The notes: generated by a model not told the origin, from the letters alone. 49,396 nt of DNA from Bacteroidales bacterium (GCA_004552485.1 SFOH01000007.1:1-49396); one strand, 5' to 3'. Numbered from the stretch's first letter, positions 1 through 13,259 are shown. Made by a program: numbers and translations.

Positions 1-695
1 GCATTGCCGCCGGTGGTGGTCTCGGCCGGACCGAACATCACGCCGATCTTCTCGCGCAGCTGGTTGATGAAGATGCAGGTGGTGTTGGTGCGTGCGATGG
101 CGGCGGTGAGCTTGCGCATGGCCTGCGACATGAGGCGTGCCTGCAGACCAACGTTGCGGTCGCCCATCTCGCCTTCGATCTCGTTCTTGGGGACGAGGGC
201 GGCCACGGAGTCGACGACGATGATGTCGATGGCGGCGGAGCGGATGAGCTGCTCGGCAATCTCCAGGGCTTGCTCGCCGTTGTCGGGCTGCGAGATGAGG
301 AGGTTGTCGACGTCGACGCCAAGGTTCTCGGCATAGAAGCGGTCGAAGGCGTGCTCGGCGTCGATGATGGCGGCGATGCCACCGGCTTTCTGGGCCTGGG
401 CGATGGCGTGGATGGCCAGGGTGGTCTTACCGGACGACTCGGGGCCGTAGATTTCGATGATGCGGCCGCGGGGATAGCCGCCGACGCCGAGGGCATAGTC
501 GAGGCTGATCGAGCCGGAGGAGATGACCTCCACGTCCTCGACAGACTCGTCGCCGAGTTTCATCACGGCGCCACGGCCGTAGTTTTTCTCAATCTGTCCC
601 ATCGCTGCGGACAGCGCTGCGAGTTTGGCCTCGCGGGGGTCCTTGGGCTCGGCGCCTTTCTTGGTGCTCTTGCGGGCTTTTGTCTCTTTTTCCAT
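1..695 (-). CDS. recA: Recombinase A (N-terminal part; gene runs off the left edge)
   Basis: RecA forms ATP-dependent filaments on single-stranded DNA, drives strand exchange in homologous recombination and triggers LexA self-cleavage. The first 231 codons are visible. The Walker A motif GPESSGKT is at residues 84-91, the Walker B region IDIIVVDSVAAL follows, and the visible end reads ETTTGGNA, matching the conserved stretch just after the L2 DNA-binding loop. The ATG at 693-695 is chosen because the family's charged N-terminus (MEKETKARK) begins there and a promoter-like element lies about 75 nt upstream. The C-terminal third is outside the window. No frameshift is seen. Identification is near certain. 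Confidence 0.98.
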   Translation of the reverse strand, partial: MEKETKARKSTKKGAEPKDPREAKLAALSAAMGQIEKNYGRGAVMKLGDESVEDVEVISSGSISLDYALGVGGYPRGRIIEIYGPESSGKTTLAIHAIAQAQKAGGIAAIIDAEHAFDRFYAENLGVDVDNLLISQPDNGEQALEIAEQLIRSAAIDIIVVDSVAALVPKNEIEGEMGDRNVGLQARLMSQAMRKLTAAIARTNTTCIFINQLREKIGVMFGPAETTTGGN

Positions 696-771
696 AATTA
701 TATAGGTGTTTTGTTGTTTAATTCAGGAGTCGGGGGCGGAGGCCGCCCGTGTCATCATTTCTTTTACAATG

Positions 772-800
772 CAAAGATAGCACGACAGATGTGAAGCAAA
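772..800 (-). promoter_or_regulatory. Probable promoter of recA
   Basis: On the minus strand TATCTTTG (779-772) matches the Bacteroidota -7 consensus TAnnTTTG, with TTTG (800-797) upstream. The 17-nt spacer is slightly shorter than the usual 19. It would give a 5' leader of about 70 nt before recA. No LexA-type palindrome was recognised. Confidence 0.55.
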
Positions 801-934
801 GATTCCCGGCACGGTTAATTAGCGTTAAACTCATCCGCCGGGTAAACCTTTTCTGCCGCACGGCGTTTTACTTGTACATAGCAAAATTTACTTTTTCCAT
901 TGCAAGAAATGTGATAATGATTGGTTTATTATTT

Positions 935-1003
935 AACGTGGAGACACCGTGAGGCGTTTCCACGTTGATTTTTATAACCGTGCCTCCCGACGCAGTCGGA
1001 GGC
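935..1003 (-). terminator. Two hairpins downstream of the meaB-DUF1573 operon
   Basis: Two inverted repeats lie between recA and the DUF1573 gene: 982-1003 (GCCTCC..GGAGGC stem with a bulge) and 935-966 (AACGTGGA..TCCACGTT, 8 bp). Neither is followed by a clean U-run on the minus strand, so they are plausible but weak terminators for transcripts coming from meaB. The rest of 801-1027 holds no gene I can support. Confidence 0.4.
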
Positions 1004-1027
1004 TCTAAACGGCTGTCGCGCAGCGAA

Positions 1028-1405
1028 TCACGGCACAACCACGCCGCTGATTTTCAGCACGACCTTCTTGTTCTTCTTCGAATTGGTACGCACCTTCACG
1101 GTCTTCTCGAACTCGCCGGGACGACCCTTGGGCAGATACGTCACCTTGATGACGCCCTTGCCGCCGGGTTTCACCGGGTCGGTAGGGTACTTAGGGCGCG
1201 TGCATCCGCAGGTGGCGTTGGCGCTGATGATGACCAGCGGCGTGTCGCCGTCGTTGACGAACTCGAACTTGGCCGTGACGGGGCCGCCGTTCTCTTTGAC
1301 GTTGCCGAACTCGTGGGTCTTGGAGGTGAAGGTGATCAGCGACTCAGCCATGGCCATCGAGCAGGCAAGCACGGCTGTGCACACTGTGAGGAGTATTCTT
1401 TTCAT
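1028..1405 (-). CDS. DUF1573 domain protein, exported
   Basis: A 125-residue protein with a signal peptide (MKRILLTVCTAVLACSMAMA, residues 1-20) followed by one DUF1573 immunoglobulin-like domain. Typical features are an early HEFGNV motif, NDGDTPLVI, the NATCGCT cysteine motif and a closing basic strand. DUF1573 proteins are abundant in Bacteroidota and lie in the periplasm or outer membrane; their role is not established. The start at 1405 is preferred over an upstream in-frame start because the signal peptide begins there. It follows meaB by 31 nt on the same strand and is probably cotranscribed, although no functional link is known. Confidence 0.85.
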   Translation of the reverse strand: MKRILLTVCTAVLACSMAMAESLITFTSKTHEFGNVKENGGPVTAKFEFVNDGDTPLVIISANATCGCTRPKYPTDPVKPGGKGVIKVTYLPKGRPGEFEKTVKVRTNSKKNKKVVLKISGVVVP

Positions 1406-1436
1406 TTTCAACAAATTAGGGGTGAGGAGAGAGGGT

Positions 1437-2531
1437 TTATTTGTTTGTCTGTTTGAAATAGAAATCGAGGACATTGCGGGCGGCGATGAACGAGCTGAGA
1501 CGGTTGTCGAGCACGCGGCGCTCGTTGTCGACGAGGAGGGCGGCCACGTCGGGATTGTTGTAGAAGCGCGAACGAAGGGTCTCGTCGATGGTCTCGTACA
1601 TCCAGTAGCGGCTCTGCTCGAGGCGGCGCTTTTCGAAGTAGCCGTTGGCCTTGGCGAAGGCGAAGTAGCGGTCGATCATGTCCCACACTTCGGCGATGCC
1701 GATCTCGTAATAGCCGGAATAGCATAGCACCTCGGGCACCCATCCCGACGCCGTCGGCGGGAACAGGTGCAGGGCATTGCGGAACTGGGCCTGCGCCAGC
1801 TGCGCGCGCGAGACATTGTCGCCGTCGGCCTTGTTGATAACGATGCCGTCGGCCATCTCCATGATGCCGCGCTTGATGCCCTGGAGTTCGTCGCCGGTGC
1901 CTGCCAGCTGAATCAGCAGGAAGAAGTCGACCATCGAGTGGACGGCCGTCTCCGACTGGCCGACGCCCACCGTCTCCACAAAGATATTGTCGAAACCGGC
2001 GGCCTCGCACAGAACGATTGTCTCGCGCGTCTTGCGGGCCACGCCGCCCAGGCTGCCGGCCGAGGGGCTGGGGCGTATGAAGGCGTTGGGGTGGACAGCG
2101 AGACGTTCCATGCGCGTTTTGTCGCCGAGGATACTGCCTTTGGTGCGCTCGCTCGACGGGTCGATGGCCAGCACAGCCAGCTTACCGCCGTCTTTGAGCA
2201 CATGCAGGCCGAAGGCGTCGATGCTCGTCGACTTGCCGGCGCCGGGAACGCCCGTGATGCCGATGCGGCGCGAGCGCCCCGAGTGGGGCAGACACTTCTC
2301 GATCACCTCCTGCGCCAGCGCCTGATGGTCGGGGTTAAAGCTCTCCACAAGCGTCACGCCGCGGGAGAGCATGGTCACGTCGCCGCGCAGGATTCCGTCC
2401 ACCAGCTCGGCGGCGGTGGGCATGGGTTTGCGCTTGCGGCGCACGGCATAGGGGTTGACCTTCGGGGGCTGGGCCACGCCGTCGTTAACGGTCAGCCCGG
2501 TATATTGTTCTTCATTTTCAGGATGTTCCAT
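1437..2531 (-). CDS. meaB: Methylmalonyl-CoA mutase-associated GTPase MeaB (ArgK family)
   Basis: MeaB is a G3E-family P-loop GTPase that loads and protects adenosylcobalamin on methylmalonyl-CoA mutase, the enzyme of the succinate-propionate route used by many Bacteroidales. At 364 residues the length is normal. The P-loop GVPGAGKS is at residues 94-101, the family motif ETVGVGQSE at 186-194 and the guanine-specificity motif NKAD at 233-236. The first ~35 residues are a variable basic tail. The mutase genes themselves are not adjacent here. The gene has its own consensus promoter and is followed by the DUF1573 gene. Orthology to MeaB rather than another ArgK-like GTPase is well supported. 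Confidence 0.93.
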   Translation of the reverse strand: MEHPENEEQYTGLTVNDGVAQPPKVNPYAVRRKRKPMPTAAELVDGILRGDVTMLSRGVTLVESFNPDHQALAQEVIEKCLPHSGRSRRIGITGVPGAGKSTSIDAFGLHVLKDGGKLAVLAIDPSSERTKGSILGDKTRMERLAVHPNAFIRPSPSAGSLGGVARKTRETIVLCEAAGFDNIFVETVGVGQSETAVHSMVDFFLLIQLAGTGDELQGIKRGIMEMADGIVINKADGDNVSRAQLAQAQFRNALHLFPPTASGWVPEVLCYSGYYEIGIAEVWDMIDRYFAFAKANGYFEKRRLEQSRYWMYETIDETLRSRFYNNPDVAALLVDNERRVLDNRLSSFIAARNVLDFYFKQTNK

Positions 2532-2572
2532 GGAGATAGTTTATGTGCTATGTGGGGTTTGCGTTCTCATTA

Positions 2573-2603
2573 CAAAGTTACACATAATATTTAAGACACC
2601 AAA
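2573..2603 (-). promoter_or_regulatory. Bacteroidota-type promoter of meaB
   Basis: On the minus strand TTTG (2603-2600), a 19-nt spacer and TAACTTTG (2580-2573) match the consensus TTTG-N19-TAnnTTTG exactly. It lies about 42 nt upstream of the meaB start. Confidence 0.8.
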
Positions 2604-2721
2604 ACGGGCAGTGATAATTTATGTTTATTTTCCAAACGGGGTTTCAACAAATGCACGGAAGCGGTGTTTTAAAAGTACAAAATGTCAGTTCACTTTCACC
2701 TATTTTTATCGTGCTTTTTCA

Positions 2722-3684
2722 ATGAAAAACATCAGCGGCATACTCGCCACCGCCGCCGTTATCCTTTCCGCGATAACCGGCCGTGCGCAGGCAACAGCAG
2801 AAACGTCCACCGTTCCTGCGGCCGCTGACACAGCTGTGGTTCTCACCGCCGACACGGTTGTCTGCCTCACGGAGGAGAGCGTCTTCCCGGAGATAACCCT
2901 CGAGAGTCTTTCCGCGGCCTTCTCGCTGACAAAGGCCGACAGCGTCACGCCGCCGCCGGGGCTGCTCCCCGTGCCCGTGCTAACCCCCGACCGCTGGAAA
3001 AACGCCGCACGACAGAGCATCTACGATATGCCTTATTCGCTGACAGGCTCATGCCACGACTGGCATCGGCTGTGGATAAACACCGGCGTCCTGGGCGGCG
3101 CTTTCGTTGGCACGCTCATGGTGCTGGAGTGCCTGCCGGAGGACGCCACCTCCTGGAACCGCGCCGCCCTGCAGAAAGTGCCCCTGTTCAAGCGCTGGCG
3201 CAACCATGTGCTGCGCGAGGGGCCGGAGTGGGACCATGACAAGTTCATGTTCAACTACGTGCTCCACCCCTATGCCGGCGCCGCCTACTTCATGGGCGCA
3301 CGCTCCTGCGGTTTCAACTTCTACCAGAGCCTGCTCTATGCCTCCATCATCTCGAACATCGGCTGGGAGTTCGGCATCGAGGCGTTTATGGAGCGGCCAT
3401 CCTATCAGGACCTGTTCATCACGCCGCTGGTGGGCTCGGCTGTGGGCGAGTGCTTCTACCGCGTCAAACGCCACATCGTCGACAACGGCTATGAGCTGGC
3501 CGGCTCCTCGTTCCTCGGCGGCCTTGTCTGCTTCATCGTCGACCCCATCAACGAAGTCATAGGCCTCTTTGCCGGCAACCCGGCCCGCCGTGTCGCCCGC
3601 TTCAAAGCCGCCGCCGCCGGCCGTGCCCCCTCCATGGCCCTCATCCCCACCCCCACCTCACTCACCCTCCGCCTCACCTTCTGA
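2722..3684 (+). CDS. DUF3943 domain protein, exported
   Basis: A 320-residue protein. A signal peptide (MKNISGILATAAVILSAITGRAQA) is followed by an Ala/Thr/Pro-rich linker and then the DUF3943 region from about residue 100. This carries a YDMPYSLTGSCHDWHR segment, a glycine-rich membrane-like stretch, EWDHDKFMFNYVLHPYAGA, and GWEFGIEAFMERPSYQDL followed by TPLVGSAVGE. The family is common in Bacteroidota, is thought to sit in the envelope, and has no known function. The start at 2722 is chosen by the signal peptide; an upstream in-frame start would place 89 unrelated residues ahead of it. It is divergent from meaB and convergent with rpoC. Confidence 0.82.
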   Translation: MKNISGILATAAVILSAITGRAQATAETSTVPAAADTAVVLTADTVVCLTEESVFPEITLESLSAAFSLTKADSVTPPPGLLPVPVLTPDRWKNAARQSIYDMPYSLTGSCHDWHRLWINTGVLGGAFVGTLMVLECLPEDATSWNRAALQKVPLFKRWRNHVLREGPEWDHDKFMFNYVLHPYAGAAYFMGARSCGFNFYQSLLYASIISNIGWEFGIEAFMERPSYQDLFITPLVGSAVGECFYRVKRHIVDNGYELAGSSFLGGLVCFIVDPINEVIGLFAGNPARRVARFKAAAAGRAPSMALIPTPTSLTLRLTF

Positions 3685-3700
3685 CCCCCACCCCACCGTG

Positions 3701-3766
3701 CCGAAAGCCTGCGGCTTTCGGTTAAACAGCGAGCGGCGCCGCTTCCCTGAGGGGAGGCGGCGCCGC
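3701..3766. terminator. Paired hairpins between DUF3943 and rpoC
   Basis: Positions 3701-3721 form a perfect 9-bp stem (CCGAAAGCC / GGCTTTCGG) with a 3-nt loop. Positions 3733-3766 form a GC-rich 15-bp stem with one mismatch. They lie between the convergent ends of the DUF3943 gene and rpoC and would stop transcription from both sides. U-runs are absent or short, so termination may need other factors. Confidence 0.55.
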
Positions 3767-3796
3767 GGCGTGTTAGGGGGAGAAGGGTTTTATGCC

Positions 3797-6700
3797 TTAC
3801 TCGTTGGTCTGGACCTCGGCGGCGGTGACGTCAATCACTTCGTCGCTGGCGAGGCGCTCTTCGAGGTCGTTGGTGGAGGTCACCACGAGGCGCTGGTATT
3901 CGCGGAGGCCGGTGCCGGCGGGGATGAGGTGACCGCAGATAACGTTCTCCTTCATGCCCTCAAGCGAGTCGGACTTGCCGTTGATGGCAGCTTCGTTGAG
4001 CACTTTGGTGGTCTCCTGGAAGGAGGCGGCGGACATGAAGCTGGAGGTCTGCAGGGCGGCACGGGTGATGCCCTGGAGGATCTGCTCGGAGGTGGCGGGC
4101 ACGGCGTCGCGGGCGACGACGAGTTTCTGGTCGCGGCGTTTGAGGGCCGAGTTCTCATCGCGGAGCTTGCGGGCGGTGATGATCATACCGGGCTGCATGG
4201 TCTGTGAGTCGCCGGCGTCGGTGACAACTTTCTTGCCCCAGATGCGGTCGTTCTCGTCCATGAAGTCGCGTTTGTCGACAACCTGCTGCTCGAGGAAGTT
4301 GGTGTCGCCCGGGTCGAGGATGTTGACTTTGCGCATCATCTGGCGAACGATGACCTCGAAGTGTTTGTCGTTGATTTTCACGCCCTGGAGACGGTAAACG
4401 TCCTGCACTTCGTTGACGATGTACTCCTGCACGGCTGTCGGGCCTTTGATGGCCAGGATGTCGGCGGGGGTGATGGCACCGTCGGAGAGGCGCTCGCCGG
4501 CGCGGACATACTCGCCGTCCTGGACGAGGAGCTGTTTGGACAGGGGCACGAGATACTTCTTCTCTTCGCCGAGCTTGGAGGTGATGGTGATCTCGCGGTT
4601 ACCGCGTTTGTTCTTCTTGGCGATGCTGACGAAGCCGTCGATTTCGGAAACGATGGCGGGATTCGACGGGTTGCGGGCCTCGAAGAGTTCGGTGACACGG
4701 GGCAGACCGCCCGTGATGTCACCGGCGTTACCGGTCGAGCGCGGAATCTTGATGATGAGGTCGCCGGGCTTGATGTCCTGGCCTTCCTCGAGGATGAGGT
4801 GTGCGCCCACGGGGAGTGAGTAGGTCTTGAGGACGGTTCCGTCGGCGTCGGTGATGTTCACCTCTGGGTTCTTGGTGCGGTCGCGGCTTTCGATGATCAC
4901 GCGGTCCTCGAGGCCTGACTGCTCGTCGACATCGGTGCGGAAGGTGACGCCTTCCTGGAGGTTGGAGTAGCTTACGCGGCCGCCGACCTCGGAGACGATG
5001 ACGTTGTTGAAGGGGTCCCATTCGCAGATGATGTCGCCTTTCTTGACTTTGTCGCCGTTGCGGAAGAAGAGCTTGGCGCCGTAGGGGATATTGGCGGTGG
5101 TGAGGGCCATGCCGGTGTTGGGGTCGGTGATGGTCATCTCGGCGATACGTCCGAGGACAACCTGTACGGGACGTCCGTCGGGGGTCTTGTCTTCGATTTC
5201 GAGGCTGCGGAGCTCTTCGATTTCGAGGTTACCGTCGTAGCGCGAGGTGATGGTGTTGATGGCAGCGACGTTGGATGCCACACCGCCGACGTGGAAGGTA
5301 CGCAGTGTGAGCTGTGTACCGGGCTCGCCGATTGACTGGGCGGCGATTACGCCGACGGCCTCGCCCTTCTGCACCATGCGCAGGTTCGAGAGGTTGCGGC
5401 CATAGCACTTGGCGCACACGCCTTTCTTGGCCTCGCAGGTGAGGACGGAACGAATCTCAACGCTCTCGATGGGAGAGGCGTCGATGCGGTCGGCGGCGGC
5501 GTCGTTGATCTCCTCGCCGGCAGCCACGATGACTTCGCCGGTGGTGGGGTCGATGACGTCGTGGACGGAGACGCGGCCGAGGATGCGCTCGCCCAGAGAG
5601 GCGATGACCTCGTCGTTCTTCTTGACGGCGGTGCATACGAGGCCGCGGAGGGTGCCGCAGTCTTCTTCGGTGACGATGACGTCGTGGGCGACGTCGACGA
5701 GACGGCGGGTGAGGTAACCGGCGTCGGCGGTCTTCAGGGCGGTGTCGGCAAGACCCTTACGGGCACCGTGCGTGGAGATGAAGTACTCGAGCACCGACAG
5801 GCCTTCCTTGAAGTTGGCCAGAATGGGGTTCTCGATGATCTGACCGCCTTCGGCACCGGCTTTCTGAGGCTTGGCCATCAGGCCACGCATGCCGGCGAGC
5901 TGACGGATCTGGTCTTTCGAACCACGGGCACCGGAGTCAAGCATCATGTAGACGGCGTTGAAACCGTCGTTGGCGGCGGCCATCTGTTTCATGAGCACGT
6001 CGGTGAGCTTGGAGTTGACGTGTGTCCAGATATCGATCACCTGGTTGTAGCGCTCTTTGTTGGTGATGAAGCCCATTGCGTAGTTGTTCATCACTTCCTC
6101 GACCTGGGCGTAACCCTCGTCGACGATCTCTTTCTTCTCCTTAGGGATGATTACGTCGCCGAGGTTGAAGGACAGACCGCCCTTGAAGGCCATGTAGTAG
6201 CCCATGTTCTTGATGTCGTCGAGGAACTGGGCGGAGCGGGGGATACCGCAGCGTTTGATGACGCGCGAGATGATGTTGCGGAGGCTCTTCTTGGAGAGGA
6301 CCTCGTTGACGTAGCCGATTTCCTTGGGCACGAACTCGTTGACGAGGACGCGGCCCACTGAGGTGTTCTCGACGATGTGGCGGACGGGGTTGCCCTGTTC
6401 GTCGACGTCGTCGACCATGACGGAGACGGGAGCGTGGAGAGTCACGCGGCCTTCATTATAGGCGATCTGGGCCTCTTCGGGACCATAGAACACGGTTCCC
6501 TCGCCCTTGTCGCCCTTGCGGAGCTTGGTGATGTAGTAGAGACCGAGTACCATGTCCTGCGAGGGCACGGTGATAGGCGCGCCGTTGGCGGGGTTGAGGA
6601 TGTTGTGCGAGCCGAGCATGAGTAGCTGAGCCTCTAAGACGGCCTCGTTGCCCAGGGGAAGGTGCACGGCCATCTGGTCACCGTCGAAGTCAGCGTTGAA

Positions 6701-8146
6701 GGCGGTACAAGCCAGCGGGTGGAGCTGGATGGCCTTGCCTTCGATCATCTTGGGCTGGAAGGCCTGGATGCCGAGGCGGTGCAGTGTCGGGGCACGGTTC
6801 AGCAGAACGGGATGGCCTTTCATCACGTTCTCGAGGATGTCCCATACGACGGGCTCCTTGCGGTCGACGATTTTCTTGGCCGACTTCACGGTCTTCACGA
6901 TGCCGCGCTCGATGAGTTTGCGGATGATGAAGGGTTTGTAGAGCTCGGCGGCCATGTATTTGGGGATGCCGCACTCGTGCATCTTCAGCTCGGGGCCGAC
7001 GACGATTACGGAACGTGCTGAATAGTCGACACGTTTACCGAGGAGGTTCTGACGGAATCGGCCCTGTTTGCCTTTCAGCGAGTCGGACAGCGACTTGAGG
7101 GGACGGTTAGCGTCGGACTTCACGGCCGAGCTCTTGCGCGAGTTGTCGAGCAGCGAGTCGACGGCCTCCTGGAGCATGCGCTTCTCGTTGCGGAGAATCA
7201 CCTCGGGAGCCTTGATTTCGATGAGGCGTTTGAGGCGGTTGTTGCGGATGATGACGCGGCGGTAGAGGTCGTTGAGGTCGGAGGTTGCGAAGCGGCCGCC
7301 GTCGAGGGGCACGAGGGGACGCAGTTCGGGCGGTATTACGGGCACGGCCTGGAGAATCATCCACTCGGGCTTGTTGCGGCCGGCCGAAGCGCGGAAACTC
7401 TCCACGACCTGGAGGCGCTTGAGGGCCTCGGTCTTGCGCTGCTGGCTGCCGTCTGTGTCGGCCTGGTGGCGCAGTTTGTAGGAGAGTTCGTCAAGGTTGA
7501 GGTCCTTGAGCAGGTCGTAGATGGCGTCGGCGCCCATCTTGGCGACGAACTTGTTGGGGTCGCCGTCCTCGAGCTGCTGGTTCTCGGGGATAGCGTCGAC
7601 GATGTTGAAGTACTCGTCCTCGGTGAGCAGGTCCATGCGCTGGAGGGGCTCGCCGGTGGCGGGGTTCAGCACGGGGCCTTCCTCGCCGGTCTCGGGATTG
7701 AGGACATTGCCGGGGTTGATGACAATGTAGCGCTCATAGTAGATGACGGAGTCGAGTTTCTTGGAGGGGAGGCCGAGCAGGTATCCGATCTTGTTGGGGA
7801 GCGAGCGAAAGTACCAGATGTGGGCCACGGGGACCACGAGTTTGATGTGGCCCATGCGCTCGCGGCGCACTTTCTTCTCGGTCACCTCAACGCCGCAGCG
7901 GTCGCAGACGATGCCCTTGTAGCGGATGCGTTTGTATTTTCCGCAGTGGCACTCATAGTCCTTGACGGGACCGAAGATGCGCTCGCAGAAGAGGCCGTCG
8001 CGCTCGGGCTTGTAGGTGCGGTAGTTGATGGTTTCGGGCTTGAGGACCTCACCGGACGACTTCTCCAGGATTTCCTCCGGAGAAGCCAGGCCGATGGTGA
8101 TCTTCGTGAAGCCTTTGTTCTGTTGTTTGTCTTTTCTAAAAGCCAT
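3797..8146 (-). CDS. rpoC: DNA-directed RNA polymerase subunit beta'
   Basis: The catalytic large subunit of RNA polymerase, 1449 residues. The N-terminal zinc ribbon has Cys66, Cys68, Cys81 and Cys84. The absolutely conserved NADFDGD motif, whose three Asp (486, 488, 490) bind the catalytic Mg2+, is present. The second zinc cluster (CEAKKGVCAKCYGRNL) and the trigger-loop/bridge-helix region (SARGSKDQIRQLAGMRGLM) are intact. The C-terminal tail ends in an acidic stretch common in Bacteroidota. It follows rpoB by 49 nt with no terminator, as in nearly all bacteria. No anomaly is seen. Confidence 0.99.
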   Translation of the reverse strand: MAFRKDKQQNKGFTKITIGLASPEEILEKSSGEVLKPETINYRTYKPERDGLFCERIFGPVKDYECHCGKYKRIRYKGIVCDRCGVEVTEKKVRRERMGHIKLVVPVAHIWYFRSLPNKIGYLLGLPSKKLDSVIYYERYIVINPGNVLNPETGEEGPVLNPATGEPLQRMDLLTEDEYFNIVDAIPENQQLEDGDPNKFVAKMGADAIYDLLKDLNLDELSYKLRHQADTDGSQQRKTEALKRLQVVESFRASAGRNKPEWMILQAVPVIPPELRPLVPLDGGRFATSDLNDLYRRVIIRNNRLKRLIEIKAPEVILRNEKRMLQEAVDSLLDNSRKSSAVKSDANRPLKSLSDSLKGKQGRFRQNLLGKRVDYSARSVIVVGPELKMHECGIPKYMAAELYKPFIIRKLIERGIVKTVKSAKKIVDRKEPVVWDILENVMKGHPVLLNRAPTLHRLGIQAFQPKMIEGKAIQLHPLACTAFNADFDGDQMAVHLPLGNEAVLEAQLLMLGSHNILNPANGAPITVPSQDMVLGLYYITKLRKGDKGEGTVFYGPEEAQIAYNEGRVTLHAPVSVMVDDVDEQGNPVRHIVENTSVGRVLVNEFVPKEIGYVNEVLSKKSLRNIISRVIKRCGIPRSAQFLDDIKNMGYYMAFKGGLSFNLGDVIIPKEKKEIVDEGYAQVEEVMNNYAMGFITNKERYNQVIDIWTHVNSKLTDVLMKQMAAANDGFNAVYMMLDSGARGSKDQIRQLAGMRGLMAKPQKAGAEGGQIIENPILANFKEGLSVLEYFISTHGARKGLADTALKTADAGYLTRRLVDVAHDVIVTEEDCGTLRGLVCTAVKKNDEVIASLGERILGRVSVHDVIDPTTGEVIVAAGEEINDAAADRIDASPIESVEIRSVLTCEAKKGVCAKCYGRNLSNLRMVQKGEAVGVIAAQSIGEPGTQLTLRTFHVGGVASNVAAINTITSRYDGNLEIEELRSLEIEDKTPDGRPVQVVLGRIAEMTITDPNTGMALTTANIPYGAKLFFRNGDKVKKGDIICEWDPFNNVIVSEVGGRVSYSNLQEGVTFRTDVDEQSGLEDRVIIESRDRTKNPEVNITDADGTVLKTYSLPVGAHLILEEGQDIKPGDLIIKIPRSTGNAGDITGGLPRVTELFEARNPSNPAIVSEIDGFVSIAKKNKRGNREITITSKLGEEKKYLVPLSKQLLVQDGEYVRAGERLSDGAITPADILAIKGPTAVQEYIVNEVQDVYRLQGVKINDKHFEVIVRQMMRKVNILDPGDTNFLEQQVVDKRDFMDENDRIWGKKVVTDAGDSQTMQPGMIITARKLRDENSALKRRDQKLVVARDAVPATSEQILQGITRAALQTSSFMSAASFQETTKVLNEAAINGKSDSLEGMKENVICGHLIPAGTGLREYQRLVVTSTNDLEERLASDEVIDVTAAEVQTNE

Positions 8147-8195
8147 ATGTCGGTAACAGTGTAATCTATTGTTTGAAATGAGGTGAGAGAGATGA

Positions 8196-12008
<3,813 letters not shown>

Positions 12009-12836
12009 TAATGTTAGTTGTTATGTGGTTGGGTAGGAGGGATTTACGGTGGCTGACGCTAAGTATTGGCCTTGTTGGAAATCTGAGTTTGCTGTGCTTG
12101 TCAGGAAGGGTTTGCGGCGCTCAGGGCGTCCGGCGGGTGATGCAGTTTCGGAGGAGAGCGTTGTTTCGGGGGTTCATTGCGGAGCGTCCTTAAGAGAGCC
12201 GGCACTCATGCAGCGCGTTTTCTGCCGCATTCAGGCTTCGCGGGCTTAGGCTTCGCGGCCTGTGAGCACGCGCGCGTTTAAAGAAACGCACACGAGGTGC
12301 GGCTGAGACGGCGGCCGGGCACACTTCTCCCGCACGCATACGGGCACAGTGAGGCCAGGCTCGCACATGGGGGAAATGCTGGCACGGGGGCGCAATGGTC
12401 CCTTGTTCAAAGAGCTCTCTGTAGAGTTTGCACATGCCGGCGCGGGGGCTGTCGCGGCGTTCCCGTCGTAGCTGTGGCCATCAGCACGGGGCGTGAGCCG
12501 TTTCCTTTTACCGTATGGCAATTTAAATGACAGCGTGGGCTTCCCGGCGGTTGTGCCGTGCTGCCGACGGGCGGCGCGACAGCGTTGGGGAAGAGTGGGG
12601 CCGTGATGGATAGTGCGGCGTCTGCGCTGTTCTCAGACGGCTGCGGGCCCCTGGGGATGTCGGGGGAGTTTGGGTGTCGTTCTCCGCAAGCAGGGCGGTC
12701 TCTGACGGGCGTTCCGGCGCGCCTTATCGGCGGCGCGGGAGGAGCCTCGAGAGACGTCCGTTGGGATAGACACGAAAGGTTAAGAATGCCCCGGAACAGG
12801 GCGTTCTTAACCTAATGTCCTGATTGACAGGCTGTA
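12009..12836 (-). other. Gene-free 828-nt spacer between rplL and rpoB
   Basis: No reading frame here looks like a real protein; the short open frames have arginine-, proline- and cysteine-rich random compositions. Visible features are the strong hairpin just after rplL (entered separately), a short direct repeat of GGCTTCGCGG at about 12,231-12,256, and irregular GC-rich text. No consensus promoter for rpoB was found inside it. The two genes are usually much closer; in E. coli the gap is about 320 nt and holds an attenuator and an RNase III processing site, so a long regulatory leader for rpoBC is a reasonable inference. Confidence 0.7.
12778..12812 (-). terminator. Attenuator-like hairpin after rplL
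   Basis: A 14-bp stem with one wobble pair (GGTTAAGAA.GCCC arms at 12778-12791 and 12799-12812) and a 7-nt loop begins 25 nt downstream of the rplL stop. Only a short U-run follows on the minus strand. Position and strength fit a partial terminator that lowers rpoBC expression relative to the ribosomal protein genes. Confidence 0.7.
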
Positions 12837-13208
12837 TTATTTCAGCTCTACCTCAGCACCGGCCTCTTCGAGAGCCTTCTTGAGGTTCTCGGCCTCGGCT
12901 TTGGGAAGACCCTCTTTAACAACAGAGGGAGCGCCGTCTACCAGCTCTTTAGCCTCTTTCAGGCCAAGACCGGTCAGTTCTTTAACCTTCTTGACAACCT
13001 GGAGCTTAGCAGCACCGGCAGCCTTGAGGACTACATCAAAGTTGGATTTCTCTTCAGCGGCTTCGCCAGCGGCGGGAGCAGCGGCAACAGCAACAGCTGC
13101 AGCAGCGGGTTCGATACCGTACTCGTCCTTCAGGATCTGAGCCAGTTCGTTCACTTCCTTAACGGAGAGGTTAACAAGTTGTTCAGCAAAAGCTTTTAAA
13201 TCTGCCAT
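12837..13208 (-). CDS. rplL: 50S ribosomal protein L7/L12
   Basis: The multicopy stalk protein of the large ribosomal subunit, which recruits and stimulates translational GTPases. 123 residues: an N-terminal dimerisation helix (MADLKAFAEQLVNLSVKEVNEL), an Ala/Gly-rich hinge (about residues 34-52) and the C-terminal factor-binding domain with VKKVKELTGLGLKEAKELVDGAP. It is 51 nt downstream of rplJ in the usual order. Complete and ordinary. Confidence 0.99.
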   Translation of the reverse strand: MADLKAFAEQLVNLSVKEVNELAQILKDEYGIEPAAAAVAVAAAPAAGEAAEEKSNFDVVLKAAGAAKLQVVKKVKELTGLGLKEAKELVDGAPSVVKEGLPKAEAENLKKALEEAGAEVELK

Positions 13209-13259
13209 TGTAGTAAGTATTTATTTGTTTTGTTTTGTTCGTATGGGTGAATTGGTGGT

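Noticed and set aside
749..952. Small plus-strand frame of 67 codons between recA and the DUF1573 gene
   Set aside because: It overlaps the recA promoter and a hairpin and has no family resemblance.
12011..12815. Several short open frames in the rplL-rpoB spacer
   Set aside because: Cys/Arg/Pro-rich random composition, no start context, none conserved in pattern; I treat the spacer as non-coding.
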